From assembly GCA_002172675.1 (NCBI GenBank), contig NETF01000181.1, positions 1 to 44,390 of the forward strand: 44,390 nucleotides of DNA, in the 5' to 3' direction. Shown here piece by piece: positions 8,000-15,948 of the stretch. Each line of letters begins with the position of its first letter. Position 1 is the first letter of the stretch. The position numbers and the translations under genes are program-made. This DNA comes from an unicellular cyanobacterium SU3 (GTDB lineage: Bacteria > Cyanobacteriota > Cyanobacteriia > Cyanobacteriales > Microcystaceae). The notes beneath the pieces are model-generated. The model searched no databases. It had not been told where the DNA came from and saw only the letters and a program-made list of their open reading frames with translations.

Positions 8000-9244
8000 A
8001 TGGAAAACTACAGTAAAATTACAGGAGGAATAACCGCCCCTAAAGGGTTTAAAGCCTCGGGAATCGCCGCCGGGCTAAAACCGTCGGGCAACCCCGATTT
8101 AGCCCTAATTGTCTCGGATGTAGAAGCGATCGCAGCCGGGGTATTTACCACGTCTCAGGTAAGGGCTGCTTGTGTCGATTATTGTCGTCAACAATTACAA
8201 CAAAAAGCCAGTGCAAAAGCAATTTTGTGTAATGCTGGCCAAGCGAATGCAGGAACCGGGGAACAGGGATGGCAAGATGCCAAAGAATCGTCCCAATTAG
8301 TCGCCCAAGCTTTAAACATCGCTCCAGAGGCAGTTCTGTTGGCTTCTACGGGGGTAATTGGACAACGGATAAAGATGGAGGCGTTGCGATCTGGAATCTC
8401 TCCATTAGTGGAAAATTTGTCCGAAGATGGCAACGAAGCAGCAGCCAAAGCCATTATTACCACCGATTTAGTGACCAAAGAAATTGCCTTAGAAACTCTG
8501 ATCGATAACCGTCCCGTGAGGGTTGGAGGTATCGCCAAAGGGTCTGGAATGATTCACCCGAATATGGCCACAATGCTATCCTTTGTCACCTGTGATGCTG
8601 CGGTTTCAACGGGGTTATGGCAACAAATGCTAACCGTCGCAGCCAATGAAAGTTTTAATCAGATTACTGTCGATGGAGATACCAGCACTAATGATAGTTT
8701 AATTGCCTTGGCTAATGGTCAATCTCGTACCCCGGCCATTACGGAGATGAATAGTAAAAATGCTCAAACTTTGCAGACAATGTTAACCACTGTATGTCAA
8801 CATTTAGCAAAAGCGATCGCCAGAGATGGAGAAGGAGCGACTTGTCTAGTGGAAGTGCAAGTATCCGGTGCGCCAGACGATGAGGCGGCCAGACGCATTG
8901 CTAAAACCATTGTGGGGTCGTCTTTAGTTAAATCTGCTATTTTTGGTCGTGATCCTAACTGGGGCCGTATTGCAGCGGCAGCAGGCCGCGCTGGGGTTAT
9001 GTTTCATCAAGAAGACTTACGTATTATCTTAGGCGAGTATGTCATGATGGAAAATGGACAACCTTTGCAATATGATCCCGCTGCAGCCAGTAACTACATG
9101 AAACAAGCTGCACAAGGGACTTATTTACAAGACGATACGGTTCTAATCTCCGTTTGCGTTGGCAATGGTTCGGGAAAAGGTATCGCTTGGGGTTGTGATT
9201 TAAGTTATGATTATGTCAAAATTAACGCTGAATATACGACTTAG
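8000..9244 (+). CDS. argJ: Bifunctional ornithine acetyltransferase / N-acetylglutamate synthase ArgJ
   Basis: ArgJ moves the acetyl group from N-acetylornithine to glutamate and so closes the cyclic arginine pathway; many bacterial forms also use acetyl-CoA. The 414 residues match the usual length. Self-cleavage occurs before the nucleophile Thr in KGSGMIHPNMATML (Thr191), giving alpha and beta chains. Conserved AGQANAGTG, ASTGVIG, DGDTSTNDS and NWGRI segments are all intact. AGAGGA precedes the ATG. It stands alone; a small ORF on the opposite strand overlaps its last 23 bases. Confidence 0.97.
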   Translation: MENYSKITGGITAPKGFKASGIAAGLKPSGNPDLALIVSDVEAIAAGVFTTSQVRAACVDYCRQQLQQKASAKAILCNAGQANAGTGEQGWQDAKESSQLVAQALNIAPEAVLLASTGVIGQRIKMEALRSGISPLVENLSEDGNEAAAKAIITTDLVTKEIALETLIDNRPVRVGGIAKGSGMIHPNMATMLSFVTCDAAVSTGLWQQMLTVAANESFNQITVDGDTSTNDSLIALANGQSRTPAITEMNSKNAQTLQTMLTTVCQHLAKAIARDGEGATCLVEVQVSGAPDDEAARRIAKTIVGSSLVKSAIFGRDPNWGRIAAAAGRAGVMFHQEDLRIILGEYVMMENGQPLQYDPAAASNYMKQAAQGTYLQDDTVLISVCVGNGSGKGIAWGCDLSYDYVKINAEYTT

Positions 9245-9380
9245 ACTCTGAAGCGATGGTCTTATTATCGAGTAAAGTTTGATTAGGATTATTAAAGACT
9301 TCTACGGTTCCTGCTAGGAGTCTCATCCACACGAAAACAGTAGCAACAATAACCATCATTTTTAGCGGTTTATATAGCAT
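9222..9380 (-). CDS. Small 52-residue protein with N-terminal membrane helix
   Basis: An ATG at 9378-9380 (minus strand) is preceded by GAGGAG with seven bases between, a strong ribosome site. The frame runs 52 codons to TAA at 9222-9224. Residues 8-25 (MMVIVATVFVWMRLLAG) form a hydrophobic helix behind a basic start (YKPLK); the rest is polar. The tail-to-tail overlap with argJ is 23 bases. It is short enough to be missed by automatic calling. No family is recognised; the ribosome site and membrane segment support a real gene, not proof of one. The following gap, 9381-9561, shows nothing else. Confidence 0.55.
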   Translation of the reverse strand: MLYKPLKMMVIVATVFVWMRLLAGTVEVFNNPNQTLLDNKTIASESKSYIQR

Positions 9381-9561
9381 AGTAGCACTCCTCAAATTTA
9401 TCTTAATTAGAATTATTTCTATTCAAACAATTTTGTTTTTTATGTCACCTCCCCATAACAGATGAAATTACTTTCATTCTTTTGGGGGATGGCAACAGGC
9501 AAGAGGCAATAGAGAAAAATATACTATTATTGCTGTCGATAAAATCTCCCTGCTCCTTTGC

Positions 9562-12018
9562 TCACTTAAAATATGCCAATGTAACCCCAGAACCTCCCTC
9601 TTTTTGCTCAGCTAACTCAAAACGGGCAATCTGAGGATGACGCTTCAAAAATTCGTGAACCCCTTGACGCAATTTACCAGTACCTTTACCGTGAATAATC
9701 CATAATATCCCTGACTCAGTGGCTTGGGCGATCGCATTTTCTAAGTCTGCTTCTGCTTCTGCAACACGGTTTCCTCTAATATCAATAGTATTTTGAGAGG
9801 TGCGAATGGTTGGCACATCTTTGGATTTTGATGATGACGGTGGGGGTGTTACCGATTGTTTTTTCTCTTTAACTTTGGTTTCTACCTTTTGACCATCTAA
9901 TGATTCAATATCCCGAAAAGAAACGGTCATTTTCATCAGTCCAAACCGTACCATAACCTCTTCATCTTCAGGAGCAACGTCTAACACTTCAGCAGTTTGT
10001 CCTAAGTTAGAGAGGCGAATTTTTTCCCCAATTTTGGGCTGATAACTAACCGTTGGTTTAGCTTTTTTCGGCAACTGACGTTGACCAATAGTAGAAATAG
10101 CTTCCGTCGCTTGTTGGGCTTTTTGGCTACTTTTTTTCCCTTTTTGTAAGTTACGAATCACTTGAGCGATCTCTTCTTTAGCTTCGGCGATCGCTTTTTG
10201 TACTTCTTGTTCTTGATGTCGTTTTAAGTCTTGTTCTCTTTGTTGTAAGGCGGTCGCTTTTTCGGTGACTTCGGTATAAAATTTCTCCGTTTCTTGCAAT
10301 AATTTTTGTGCCTCTTGTGCCTTTTCTTCCTGTTCTCTGCGTTGCGCTTCTAACCCGGCAATGACATCGTTAACATCTTGAGACAGTCCCCCAATACGAG
10401 TTTTAGCCTCGTCCACAATTTCGTGATCTAGACCCAGACGTTGAGCAATACTGAGGGCATTAGATCGTCCTGGAATGCCCCACAACAAACGATAAGTCGG
10501 AGAAAGGGATCGATCATCAAATTCTACTGATGCGTTCTCAAAGCGCGAATCTTCGTATTTGAGGGCTTTTAATTCTCCGTAATGAGTCGTAGCAATGGTT
10601 AATCTGGCATGATCCGCTAAATGGTGCAATAAAGCGATCGCCAATGCACTGCCTTCGGCGGGATCGGTTCCGGCACCGACTTCGTCTAGGAGTATTAGAG
10701 ATGGGTGTGGGGTGTGGGGTGTTTCAGATAAAACTGCTCCCTGCTCCCTGCTCCCTGCTTCTTGCTCCCTGTTCCCTGTTTTCTGATCTAAAGCTTCTAA
10801 AATACGAACAATGCGGCGAATATGACCGGAAAAAGTAGATAAATTTTGTTCAATGGATTGTTCATCCCCAATGTCTGCCAAAATTTGCTCAAACCAAGGT
10901 AATTCTACTGGTTCTTTAGCAGGGACAAATAAGCCTACTTTAGCCATCAAAGCAGCTAACCCGACGGTTTTGAGGGTGACGGTTTTTCCACCAGTATTCG
11001 GACCGGTGATAGCAATAACCCGAATATCTGGGTTAATCTGCACGTTAATAGGAACAACGGGTGATCCTTGTTCGTGTCTTTCTTGCCAGACTAATAGGGG
11101 ATGACGTAACTGTCTAAGGGTGATGGTTTCTTTGTTTTCGATAAATCTCGGGGCATTTCCTCCTAACCAGAAACTATAACGGGATCTAGCCGTGGCTAAG
11201 TCTAAAATTGTGGCGATCGCTAGTAAATATTCTAAGTCTTCGGCCACTTCGGCCACTTGTTCACTGAGTTGGCGTAAGATTGCTTCTTCTTCTCTTTCTT
11301 CTTGTCGTAAGTATTGACGGCGTTTATTCCCCATCTGTACGACGGAGTTAGGTTCAATGTAAAAGGTTCCCCCTGTGCCGGAAGTATCGTGAATAATCCC
11401 TGGAATTTGCTCTTTTTGACCAGCTTTTACGGGAAGAACAAAGCGATCGCCTCTTTGAGTGATCACGGTTTCTTGGATCGCCCCTCCTTTTTGCTGCATA
11501 ATATTTTGCAGTTTCTGATAAATTCTATCCCTATTTTCTTTGAGATTATGACGAATTTCTGCTAATTTGGGACTCGCGCGATCGGCGACTTTTCCTGCTT
11601 CGTCTATGCAATAATGGATGGTTTTTTCTAGTTCGGGATAGGTGCGAATGTCGGCGACTAATTCTGTTAATGTAGGTAGTTCTTCATAATCTTCTATGAT
11701 TCGCCGTAACCGTCGCATTCCGGCTAAGGTTGTGGCGATATTAAGCAGTTCTTGTCCTGAAAGACTACCTTTTAGGGTTGATCTTTTTAGGGAGTCTCCT
11801 ACATCAGTAATGCCTTCAAATGTCCATTTTATTTCTAAATTTTGTTCTAGGCGGTAAATTTCTTTTGTCTGCTCTAGAAGTTCTTGACTTTCTTCTAAAC
11901 TTGTAGGAATCGGTAGATTACGAGCTGCTGTTGCACCCATTTTAGTGGCTGCAAAGGTGGCTAACTGCTGGCAAAGACGATGCCATTCTAGTAAATTTAA
12001 AGTTTCTTTGTAAATCAC
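9562..12018 (-). CDS. mutS2: MutS2 family ATPase/endonuclease with Smr domain
   Basis: An 818-residue MutS2: core and clamp region (1-300), MutS ATPase (Walker A GPNTGGKT at 339-346, Walker B LILLDE at 441-446 followed by VGAGTDP), a long charged coiled coil (about 520-640), a KOW-like segment and a C-terminal Smr domain (about 740-818; IDIRGNRVAEAE, then the WIIHGKGTGKLR motif). MutS2 proteins act on branched DNA or collided ribosomes, not in mismatch repair; which applies here is unknown. Residues 412-440, just before Walker B, are an insertion absent from typical MutS2. It is coded by 7-bp tandem repeats and reads REQEAGS-REQGAV with 7-residue period. The frame stays open, so the protein may tolerate it. 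Confidence 0.95.
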   Translation of the reverse strand: MIYKETLNLLEWHRLCQQLATFAATKMGATAARNLPIPTSLEESQELLEQTKEIYRLEQNLEIKWTFEGITDVGDSLKRSTLKGSLSGQELLNIATTLAGMRRLRRIIEDYEELPTLTELVADIRTYPELEKTIHYCIDEAGKVADRASPKLAEIRHNLKENRDRIYQKLQNIMQQKGGAIQETVITQRGDRFVLPVKAGQKEQIPGIIHDTSGTGGTFYIEPNSVVQMGNKRRQYLRQEEREEEAILRQLSEQVAEVAEDLEYLLAIATILDLATARSRYSFWLGGNAPRFIENKETITLRQLRHPLLVWQERHEQGSPVVPINVQINPDIRVIAITGPNTGGKTVTLKTVGLAALMAKVGLFVPAKEPVELPWFEQILADIGDEQSIEQNLSTFSGHIRRIVRILEALDQKTGNREQEAGSREQGAVLSETPHTPHPSLILLDEVGAGTDPAEGSALAIALLHHLADHARLTIATTHYGELKALKYEDSRFENASVEFDDRSLSPTYRLLWGIPGRSNALSIAQRLGLDHEIVDEAKTRIGGLSQDVNDVIAGLEAQRREQEEKAQEAQKLLQETEKFYTEVTEKATALQQREQDLKRHQEQEVQKAIAEAKEEIAQVIRNLQKGKKSSQKAQQATEAISTIGQRQLPKKAKPTVSYQPKIGEKIRLSNLGQTAEVLDVAPEDEEVMVRFGLMKMTVSFRDIESLDGQKVETKVKEKKQSVTPPPSSSKSKDVPTIRTSQNTIDIRGNRVAEAEADLENAIAQATESGILWIIHGKGTGKLRQGVHEFLKRHPQIARFELAEQKEGGSGVTLAYFK
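10704..10785 (-). repeat. Heptamer tandem repeats inside mutS2
   Basis: On the plus strand, 10734-10785 is seven units of CTGCTCC and close variants (CTGCTTC, TTGCTCC, CTGTTCC, CTGTTTT) plus CTG. At 10704-10722 a second tract repeats GGTGTGG. Together they make up most of the extra segment before the MutS2 Walker B motif. This is the short tandemly repeated repetitive type known from cyanobacteria, usually found between genes. Confidence 0.9.
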
Positions 12019-12111
12019 TTTCTATTAAACTCAAAAACCCATAAATTCTATGAGCTAATTCTGTTTATTATGGTAATTGAATTCATAGAGATTCGTCAAC
12101 ATATATAGGTA

Positions 12112-12143
12112 GAGATAACACCCAATCAATAGGGTATTATCTC
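12112..12143. other. Hairpin between coiled-coil gene and mutS2
   Basis: A 12-bp stem with one mismatch (12112-12123 with 12132-12143) and an 8-base loop. It follows the 12179-12496 gene and precedes mutS2, all on the minus strand. It may end transcription of the coiled-coil gene, though no T tract follows. Confidence 0.45.
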
Positions 12144-12178
12144 CAATGCTGAAGATTATAATCTAGCTCAGGATAGAC

Positions 12179-12496
12179 TTATTGAAACTTTTTCATCGCA
12201 TCTTCAAAAGCCATTTCTAAGTCTTTCCAAGCTAATTCAAATCCAGTTTGGATATCTTTCCAAGCGTCTTCTCCTGCTTTTTGCAGTTCCTCTAATTTAT
12301 TAAAGGCTGCGTCTCTTTTCGTCGTCAACTCTTCAATTTGACTATGATATTCGATTTCAGTTTCAGCTTTAGCTTGTTGAGCTTTAGCTTTCATTTCATC
12401 AATTTGAGCGTTTAGCTTATTGAGTTGAGCTTTTACTTTTTCTTCGTAAGCTTGCTTACTTAGATTTTGTTCGTTTGTGGGTAATTGAGTAGACAT
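12179..12496 (-). CDS. Coiled-coil protein, downstream tandem paralogue
   Basis: A 105-residue, highly charged helical protein. After a polar N-terminus, residues 14-78 form one long coiled coil rich in Lys, Glu, Ala and Gln; the C-terminal 30 residues are an amphipathic helix with three Trp/Phe anchors (DAWKDIQTGF, LAWKDLEMAF). About 80 percent of positions match the gene at 12607-12924. It has no signal peptide or membrane segment. Similar small coiled-coil proteins are common in cyanobacteria and unexplained; a scaffold or membrane-surface role is conjecture. AAGGAG lies before the ATG. Confidence 0.75.
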   Translation of the reverse strand: MSTQLPTNEQNLSKQAYEEKVKAQLNKLNAQIDEMKAKAQQAKAETEIEYHSQIEELTTKRDAAFNKLEELQKAGEDAWKDIQTGFELAWKDLEMAFEDAMKKFQ

Positions 12497-12606
12497 ATAT
12501 TATTATTCTCCTTGTCAGTTGTCGATATTTTTTCTTACAGAAGCAATAGCTTAATCAAGATCAAGCCTATTCCTTAAATAATGGAAAATTCCAGCACAGA
12601 GAAGTG

Positions 12607-12924
12607 TTATTTAAACTTCTTAGTGGCGTTTTCAAAAGATGCTTGCAAGTCTTTCCAAGCCAACTGAAATCCTACTTGAATATCTTTCCAAGCATCTTCT
12701 CCTGCCTTTTGCATTTCCTCTAATTTACTAAAGGCGGCATCTCTTTTGGCTGTTAATTCTTCAATTTGACTATGATATTCGATTTCAGTATCGGCTTTTG
12801 CCTGTTTGGCTTTAGCTTTTAGCTCATCAATTTGGGCATCAAGTTTTTCTAATTGAGCTTTTACTTTTTCTTCGTAAGCTTGTTTACTTAAGTTTTGTTC
12901 GTTTGGTGGTGTTTGGGCAGCCAT
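12607..12924 (-). CDS. Coiled-coil protein, upstream tandem paralogue
   Basis: The same length (105 residues) and layout as its neighbour at 12179-12496, with about 20 substitutions, mostly conservative and concentrated at the two ends. It begins MAAQTPPNEQNLSKQAYEEK and has AAGGAG shortly before the ATG. The 110-base spacer between the two copies has no strong terminator, so they could be co-transcribed. The order suggests a tandem gene duplication. Function unknown. Confidence 0.75.
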   Translation of the reverse strand: MAAQTPPNEQNLSKQAYEEKVKAQLEKLDAQIDELKAKAKQAKADTEIEYHSQIEELTAKRDAAFSKLEEMQKAGEDAWKDIQVGFQLAWKDLQASFENATKKFK

Positions 12925-12984
12925 ACGTTGTTATTCTCCTTAATTATGTCTACAAAATTTTATATTTTTTGAATACGTAAATAG

Positions 12985-13311
12985 TTAGCTTACACTAAAA
13001 GCAATACAAATTAAACTAATAACAAAAGTTGCAGCCAAGCCACCTAAAATAATGTAGCCATATTGTTCTTTAGGGGTAGGGTAGGTTGCTGCTGTCATAG
13101 GAGGTGTTACAGGATAATTGTTAATTAATCCTTCTTGGTCAACAGTATAGCCGTCTGTGGACATTGCATCATCTTGTTGAATTTCTTTTCTTTTTTCCTC
13201 TTGGGTTCCTTCTCTTTCTCTTCTTGCTGCAACGTCAGCCGGAATTAATTCGCTACCATCACTAACATCGTTATTTAGTGTTTTAGTATCAATGTTTGGA
13301 TTATTTTCCAT
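12985..13311 (-). CDS. Psb34-like single-helix membrane protein with N-terminal extension
   Basis: A 108-residue protein. The last 59 residues (from MSTDGYTVDQEGLINNYPV) resemble the small photosystem II assembly protein Psb34: a Tyr-Thr start, a Gly-x-x-NN(Y/F) motif, a Pro-rich linker, and one C-terminal helix (YIILGGLAATFVISLICIAFSVS). That identification rests on remembered family features. The first 49 residues are extra: acidic, polar, with an ADVAARREREGTQEEKRKE helix. The upstream ATG is preferred because AGGAG lies eight bases before it, while the internal Met50 has none. If right, the protein would sit in the thylakoid membrane. Confidence 0.5.
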   Translation of the reverse strand: MENNPNIDTKTLNNDVSDGSELIPADVAARREREGTQEEKRKEIQQDDAMSTDGYTVDQEGLINNYPVTPPMTAATYPTPKEQYGYIILGGLAATFVISLICIAFSVS

Positions 13312-13380
13312 AGTCTATTCTCCTATGTTTACGAGCAGTAGGCTTTATGCCTATTACTACTAATATAAGACAATATTTAT

Positions 13381-13418
13381 ACTTTGTCAAGTTTTTGTAC
13401 TAACAAAGTAAACAAAAA
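13381..13418. promoter_or_regulatory. Interleaved inverted repeats upstream of the RHH gene, possible operator
   Basis: ACTTTGT (13381-13387) pairs with ACAAAGT (13403-13409), and TTTTTGT (13392-13398) pairs with ACAAAAA (13412-13418). The two inverted repeats interlock with equal spacing. They lie about 85 bases before the ribbon-helix-helix gene and about 70 bases before the divergent Psb34-like gene, so a repressor bound here could control both. Operator function is inference. Confidence 0.4.
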
Positions 13419-13501
13419 GTACATTCACTGTGTGACAAATCCGAATATGATGTTACGATCTTGTTAAGACAAGTAAAGGAAAGTATCAGTAAAAAAGAAA
13501 T

Positions 13502-13678
13502 ATGGCTAGAACAAAACCAAGGTCTGACAAAGTATTAACCATTCGTCTTCCTGAGAGGGACTTACTACGTTTAGAAGCGTATTGTATGGCAGATGGTAAA
13601 ACCAAGACCGAAGTAATTAGACAGTTTATTCACGGTTTACCTGTTCAAGAAAGTTCGACGACAGAAAAAGCAGGGTAA
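13502..13678 (+). CDS. Ribbon-helix-helix (CopG/Arc type) small DNA-binding protein
   Basis: A 58-residue protein, too short for many gene callers. The layout is RHH: a basic start (ARTKPRSDK), a beta strand with alternating residues (VLTIRLP), helix A (ERDLLRLEAYCMADG) and helix B (TKTEVIRQFIHGL). GGAAAG lies upstream of the ATG. It may be a stand-alone transcription regulator or an orphan antitoxin; no toxin gene follows. It is divergent from the Psb34-like gene, with interlocked inverted repeats in between. Confidence 0.72.
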   Translation: MARTKPRSDKVLTIRLPERDLLRLEAYCMADGKTKTEVIRQFIHGLPVQESSTTEKAG

Positions 13679-13686
13679 TTTTGAGG

Positions 13687-13752
13687 TAAGCATTCAGCCG
13701 TCAGTGTTATAAGGATATAGCTGATGGCTGATGGCTGATAGCTGAATGCTTA
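13687..13752. repeat. Dispersed hairpin repeat with CTGATGG units, copy 1
   Basis: Outer arms TAAGCATTCAGC (13687-13698) and GCTGAATGCTTA (13741-13752) pair over 12 bp. The interior has TCAGTGTTATA followed by three CTGATGG-like heptamers. A diverged copy occurs at 44108-44220. It lies between the RHH gene (plus) and the DUF4335 gene (minus), where both end, so it could also act as a bidirectional terminator. Confidence 0.75.
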
Positions 13753-13780
13753 TATTGTCACCCTATGATTCCTCATTACC

Positions 13781-15214
13781 TTATTCTAAAAGGGTTTTAA
13801 CGGTTCCGTTGGGAACTAAAACTAAGCGAATGGTCTGATTATTCGCTGTTTCGAGAGGAGAAACGAATTCAGACCCTGGAGTCGGAAAAGGAATTTGAGA
13901 CAGATAAATAGAGGCCGAACGACCTAAAGGAACGGTTTGTTTAAGGGAACCATCTTCTTGAACAATGAGACGATATTCTAAGGTTTGCTGTAGATTTTCA
14001 GGGGGTTGCCACCGTTGCTGGAAATACTCGCGAGCTTGGGCAACTTGGGGAATGGCATCAAGAAGGGTAGTTTTTGGGGTAGGTTTGGGGACAACCTTAG
14101 CCTCTGGGGACAATAACTCGTCGGGAATGGTGACTTGATCTTGATTTGTGGTTGCTCCTGGCGGTGGGGTGGTATTCCTAGCTTGTAACGTTGGGGGTGG
14201 GGGTAATGTGGGGTTTTGGAGCAGTTGGTTGACCTGTTGTGGGGGTAAACCAGGCATGACGATGGGGGTTTCTCCATTGGGTAGAAGATGCTGTGGTACC
14301 GGTTCAACGGTTCCCGAAGCATTAGACTGGGCTGTATTGGGTTTTGGGGGAGCCGAAGGGGCTACTGGTGGAGGCGGGATGACCCGTAACGGAGGGGCTT
14401 GAATAGCAACATTGGGGTTTCGTGGTGGCTGAGTAGCTTGGCCAATTTCTCCAGGGGGTGGTAAAGGATCACGATTAGCTAAGGAGGGGGCTAAAGAAGG
14501 GGTAGGAAGAGGCGTTTTTGGGGGTGGGGGTACAGGGGGTGATACATCCAAGAAAGGAAGGGTGCTGTCTGCGGTTTCGGTGGTATCCTCGGAAGGGTTA
14601 TCTGTTGAACTAAGTTGTCTAAACCACTTCACCCCAACGGTAGGAATGAGAATGGCCAAGACTGCGACAGTACCGGTGGCGATCCAAACCTCCAGACTTT
14701 TCTTTAACGGGGTTTTTTTGTCCTGAGCTAGGGTGACAATGGTTTTATCGTAGGCTTCTAGAGCATTTACCAGGTCAAATAGTTGGGACAGGGTTAAGGT
14801 GACAGAGGTATGGGAGGCTTGAGACGCTAATGATCCCAACGCCAGATGGTGAGAAAGTAAGCCTTGAGAGGATAAAGAAGGTCCTGCGATCGCTTCTGTC
14901 TCTTTTATTTCTTGTTGACTTTGGGATAATTTTATTGTTGGTGTTCCTTCGATATAAGAAGCAGTGTTATGCAGGAAATTTTTTACATAAGTTTGAACAA
15001 CGTTACATAACAATTCAAGTTGAATGCGATCGCCTTTAATTGTCACTTGGTCTTCTTCTAAGAGTCGAGGATCGTCAAATTGTAGTTCAAACTCAATACT
15101 ATCTAGAGAAATTAATTCTCCCCAACGAGATAGTAAATGACGTTTATCCCATAATTTTAAGGTACAGGTAGGAGGGGTGTAGGTTTGTATGGGTGTATTA
15201 TTAAATAACATCAT
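13781..15214 (-). CDS. DUF4335-type membrane protein with Pro-rich region
   Basis: About 477 residues. The N-terminal domain (about 150-170 residues, opening IQTYTPPTCTLKLWDK) fits the cyanobacterial DUF4335 family as I recall it. It is followed by one membrane helix (VWIATGTVAVLAILIPTVGV), a long Pro-rich, low-complexity stretch (about 150 residues) and a C-terminal globular part (YRLIVQEDGSLKQTVPLG to the end). The start is uncertain: the ATG pair at 15211-15214 fits the family start, and a TTG at 15283 would add 23 residues; neither has a clear ribosome site. It follows the DUF3038 gene, and the two form a recurrent cyanobacterial pair of unknown function. Confidence 0.65.
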   Translation of the reverse strand: MMLFNNTPIQTYTPPTCTLKLWDKRHLLSRWGELISLDSIEFELQFDDPRLLEEDQVTIKGDRIQLELLCNVVQTYVKNFLHNTASYIEGTPTIKLSQSQQEIKETEAIAGPSLSSQGLLSHHLALGSLASQASHTSVTLTLSQLFDLVNALEAYDKTIVTLAQDKKTPLKKSLEVWIATGTVAVLAILIPTVGVKWFRQLSSTDNPSEDTTETADSTLPFLDVSPPVPPPPKTPLPTPSLAPSLANRDPLPPPGEIGQATQPPRNPNVAIQAPPLRVIPPPPVAPSAPPKPNTAQSNASGTVEPVPQHLLPNGETPIVMPGLPPQQVNQLLQNPTLPPPPTLQARNTTPPPGATTNQDQVTIPDELLSPEAKVVPKPTPKTTLLDAIPQVAQAREYFQQRWQPPENLQQTLEYRLIVQEDGSLKQTVPLGRSASIYLSQIPFPTPGSEFVSPLETANNQTIRLVLVPNGTVKTLLE

Positions 15215-15309
15215 ATAATTGGTTAAATATAATTGGTTTTGAGTAGAGGAGTCATGATTTTTATTTGAATCTTGAATAATCAATTAATTTAATCAAGCAT
15301 TGGCTTGGC

Positions 15310-15867
15310 TCAAGACGTATAATCTAGCAGCGTTAACCATAAGCGATCGTAGCCGTTATCTCCACTGTAGAATAGTAGGTCAGTTAATAATTTATAGGCT
15401 AGTTGCATTTGTTGGTAGGGGGAGAGTTGGACAGTATTTTCGCTTTTTGAATAAAAACCTTGAAAATTTTCTAAATAGTTTCCTAATAAAGTCGTTTGTG
15501 CTGGATCTTTATTTTGTGCTGTCATTTGTTCTAGGAGGGTGACAGCACGACGGATCAATTCTTCATGTTGTTGATTAAGGTAACAAATAATGAGAATTAG
15601 CGATCGCATTTGTTCAATGGTAAAACTGTCTAAGGGGTTATCTGTTTGGGTGGTATCTCGGTTTGACCACAGTTGTACGTTTTCGACCAAAGTAGTGTTA
15701 ACATCTAAGTCGATGGCTGCTTGTAGAAGCATATCTGTATCTATGAGGATCAAACACTCGCTGGCTAACAATACTAAATCCAGATGGGTTTGCATCTGAT
15801 TAAGTTGTTGTGGAGTGGGTGGGTTGGTTAGGGGTACATCTCCCCAGGCCGGAACTGACTGAGACAT
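15310..15867 (-). CDS. DUF3038-type protein
   Basis: About 185 residues, helical, with no signal peptide or membrane segment. The pattern HLDLVLLASECLILID, then the Leu-rich IEQMRSLILIICYLNQQHEELIRRAV segment, fits DUF3038 as remembered. The start is either the ATG at 15867 or a TTG at 15891 that has AAGGA nine bases upstream. It sits 95 bases before the DUF4335 gene on the same strand. Function unknown; the pairing suggests the two products work together. Confidence 0.6.
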   Translation of the reverse strand: MSQSVPAWGDVPLTNPPTPQQLNQMQTHLDLVLLASECLILIDTDMLLQAAIDLDVNTTLVENVQLWSNRDTTQTDNPLDSFTIEQMRSLILIICYLNQQHEELIRRAVTLLEQMTAQNKDPAQTTLLGNYLENFQGFYSKSENTVQLSPYQQMQLAYKLLTDLLFYSGDNGYDRLWLTLLDYTS

Positions 15868-15948
15868 TTTAACCACGTGGACAGACAACAATATGTTTAG
15901 TCCTTAATATAGCAATCTTTCTAAACAGATGATGATGAGGAGTATTTT

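Noticed and set aside
8188-8538. Antisense 116-codon frame in argJ
   Set aside because: The product has no recognisable features, and argJ on the other strand is certain.
10644-11565. Three plus-strand frames inside mutS2
   Set aside because: They lie antisense to a fully supported gene, have no ribosome sites, and one is mostly heptamer repeat.
14148-14402. Gly-rich plus-strand frame
   Set aside because: It is the antisense shadow of the Pro-rich region of the DUF4335 gene.
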